Below, piece after piece: positions 62,707 through 64,000 of a DNA stretch of 64,000 nt; within the stretch, counting starts at the first letter, position 1; each line of letters opens with the position of its first letter. A program made the position numbers and the translations under genes. The notes under the pieces were generated by a model that was given only the letters and a program-made list of their open reading frames with translations, had not been told where the DNA came from and made no database searches. Source of the DNA: Mycolicibacterium bacteremicum (lineage in GTDB: Bacteria > Actinomycetota > Actinomycetes > Mycobacteriales > Mycobacteriaceae); assembly GCF_002086115.1 (NCBI RefSeq), contig NZ_MVHJ01000011.1, positions 1 to 64,000 of the forward strand. Reading direction: 5' to 3'.

Positions 62707-63540
62707 ATGGCACGCTCCGACGTCCTGGTCTCCACCGACTGGGCCGAGAGCAATCTCGACGCACCGAACACGGTGTTCGTCGAGGTCGACGAGGACACCT
62801 CCGCCTATGAGGGCGGGCACATCGCCGGCGCCGTCCGCATCGACTGGAAGACCGAGCTCCAGGATCAGGTCAAGCGCGATTTCGTCGACCAGGAGCAGTT
62901 CTCGAAGCTGCTGTCGGACAAAGGCATCGCCAACGACGACACCGTCATCCTCTACGGCGGCAACAACAACTGGTTCGCCGCCTACGCCTACTGGTACTTC
63001 AAGCTGTACGGCCACGAGAACGTCAAGCTGCTCGACGGCGGCCGCAAGAAGTGGGAGCTCGACGGCCGCCCCCTGGTGACCGAGGTCAAAGACCGCGCCG
63101 CCACCACCTACTCGGCCAAGGCGCCCAACAACGACATCCGCGCCTTCCGTGACGAGGTCATCGCCGCCATCGGTGAGAAGAACCTGGTCGACGTGCGCTC
63201 CCCCGACGAGTTCTCCGGCAAGATCCTCGCCCCGGCGCACCTGCCGCAGGAGCAGAGCCAGCGCGCCGGTCACATCCCGACCGCCATCAACGTGCCGTGG
63301 AGCAAGGCGGCCAACGAGGACGGCACCTTCAAGTCGGATGAGGACCTGGCCAAGCTCTACGCCGAGGCGGGCCTGGACGGCGACAAGCTGACCATCGCCT
63401 ACTGCCGCATCGGCGAGCGTTCCTCGCACACCTGGTTCGTGCTGCAGGAGCTGCTCGGCCACAAGAACGTCAAGAACTACGACGGTAGTTGGACGGAATA
63501 CGGCTCCCTGGTGGGTGCCCCGATCGAGTTGGGAAGTTGA
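62707..63540 (+). CDS. cysA2: Thiosulfate sulfurtransferase (rhodanese) CysA2
   Basis: This 277-aa protein (same length as Rv0815c) has two rhodanese domains. The active Cys233 lies in AYCRIGERSSHTWFVLQELL. The N-terminal domain lacks a Cys, as usual. It transfers sulfur from thiosulfate to cyanide or acceptors. AAAGGA lies 8 nt before ATG 62707. sseC follows after 1 bp. Confidence 0.95.
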   Translation: MARSDVLVSTDWAESNLDAPNTVFVEVDEDTSAYEGGHIAGAVRIDWKTELQDQVKRDFVDQEQFSKLLSDKGIANDDTVILYGGNNNWFAAYAYWYFKLYGHENVKLLDGGRKKWELDGRPLVTEVKDRAATTYSAKAPNNDIRAFRDEVIAAIGEKNLVDVRSPDEFSGKILAPAHLPQEQSQRAGHIPTAINVPWSKAANEDGTFKSDEDLAKLYAEAGLDGDKLTIAYCRIGERSSHTWFVLQELLGHKNVKNYDGSWTEYGSLVGAPIELGS

Positions 63541-63541
63541 T

Positions 63542-63844
63542 ATGTGCTCTGCCCCGAAACAAGGACTGACGTTGCCCGCCGGCGTCGACCTGGAGAAGGA
63601 AACCGTCATCACCGGTCGTGTGGTCGACGGTTCCGGCCAGGCCGTGGGCGGCGCCTTCGTCCGGCTGCTGGACGGCTCGGACGAGTTCACCGCCGAGGTC
63701 GTCGCGTCGGCCACCGGTGACTTCCGGTTCTTCGCGGCGCCGGGCAGCTGGACGTTGCGCGCGCTGTCGCCCGCCGGCAACGGTGACGCCAGCATCAGCC
63801 CGACCGGTGCCGGCATCCACGAGGTCGACGTCAAGGTCGCCTGA
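63542..63844 (+). CDS. sseC: SseC family protein (DUF1416)
   Basis: This 100-aa protein matches Rv0814c in length and context. It has ITGRVVDGSGQAVGGAFVRL, FRFFAAPGSWTLRALSP and DVKVA at the end, a carboxypeptidase-regulatory-like beta sandwich. It is paired with cysA2 and thought to serve sulfur metabolism. The shorter ATG at 63542 is 1 bp after the cysA2 stop. Confidence 0.93.
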   Translation: MCSAPKQGLTLPAGVDLEKETVITGRVVDGSGQAVGGAFVRLLDGSDEFTAEVVASATGDFRFFAAPGSWTLRALSPAGNGDASISPTGAGIHEVDVKVA

Positions 63845-63901
63845 GCAGCACGGTGGTCACCGCGCCCGGGCCTCGACTCGAGCGCGGTGACCGTCGGCGG
63901 T

Positions 63902-64000
63902 TAGGATCATTCTCGTGGTGCTGTTCTTCGAATTCCTGCTCGTGGTGGCCGTCGTCGTCATCACGTGGTTCGCGCTGTACGCCGTCTACCGGCTCGTCAC
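63902..64000 (+). CDS. Leaderless small membrane protein (3' truncated by window edge)
   Basis: GTG 63915 is 7 nt after a TAGGAT -10 (63902-63907). The frame encodes VLFFEFLLVVAVVVITWFAL and then AVYRLV before the window ends: one hydrophobic helix. It is probably a short inner-membrane protein of unknown function. Confidence 0.6.

Overview
The window is one contiguous stretch of a high-GC actinobacterial chromosome. It looks like a rapid-growing Mycobacterium (Mycolicibacterium-like). The reasons are gene content and order that track the M. tuberculosis Rv0814c-Rv0867c region (rpfA, moaE2, mog, moaC2, the XPB pair, fadB, fadA, dapC, SRPBCC/far, tRNAs, desA1, dus, LCP, phoY2, mshD, glnR, lmeA, thiX, cysA2, sseC), mycothiol synthase, many F420/LLM-type enzymes, and very frequent leaderless starts with a TAnnnT -10 box 6-8 nt before ATG/GTG. 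No transposase, integrase, phage gene or CRISPR array is visible, so this is a core chromosomal region with local accessory insertions.

Layout. 1-2.3 kb: 3' end of rpfA, then a molybdenum-cofactor cluster (moaC2-mog-moaE2). 2.3-6.6 kb: an XPB helicase, its conserved partner and a VOC protein. 6.6-17.3 kb: an accessory block of regulators, each beside one or two small-molecule enzymes (MarR, LysR, TetR, AraC/DJ-1; SDRs, LLM oxidoreductase, FAD monooxygenase, AMP-forming ligase). One SDR here is frameshifted. 17.6-22.3 kb: fadA-fadB beta-oxidation complex and an OYE reductase. 22.3-29.7 kb: urease locus with a LuxR regulator, an orphan UrtA lipoprotein, fused ureAB, ureC, and accessory genes ureG-D-E-F. 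29.7-37.8 kb: regulators, SDR/MDR enzymes, RidA/MarR, dapC, an NCS1 permease with a GntR regulator and an LLM enzyme. 37.8-41.4 kb: SRPBCC-far-SRPBCC, a UBP zinc finger, a CDF transporter and a 48-aa acidic ORF. 41.4-46 kb: carotenoid-desaturase-like oxidoreductase with TetR, MBL hydrolase with TetR, two envelope proteins. 46-46.6 kb: tRNA-Phe, -Asp, -Glu (minus) and -Lys (plus). 46.6-54 kb: receptor kinase, MpaB-family oxygenase/TetR, desA1-dus, LCP ligase. 54-58.9 kb: phoU and pstSCAB, each headed by an 11-bp-period PHO box. 59-61.6 kb: mshD, glnR and lmeA. 61.6-64 kb: thiX, then a polycysteine leader peptide that heads a sulfur operon (DUF4395, cysA2, sseC).

How it fits together. Nitrogen (glnR, urease, urtA), phosphate (pst/phoU with PHO boxes) and sulfur (polycysteine leader, cysA2, sseC, thiX) functions sit within one region, and each has visible cis-regulation. 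Several regulator/target pairs have clear palindromic operators: MarR at 7.16 and 32.7 kb, TetR at 13.65 and 42.95 kb, and a putative LuxR site at 23.38 kb. A palindrome at 38.23 kb has no adjacent regulator. Three long inverted repeats occupy convergent intergenic gaps, and four other convergent pairs overlap at their stop codons.
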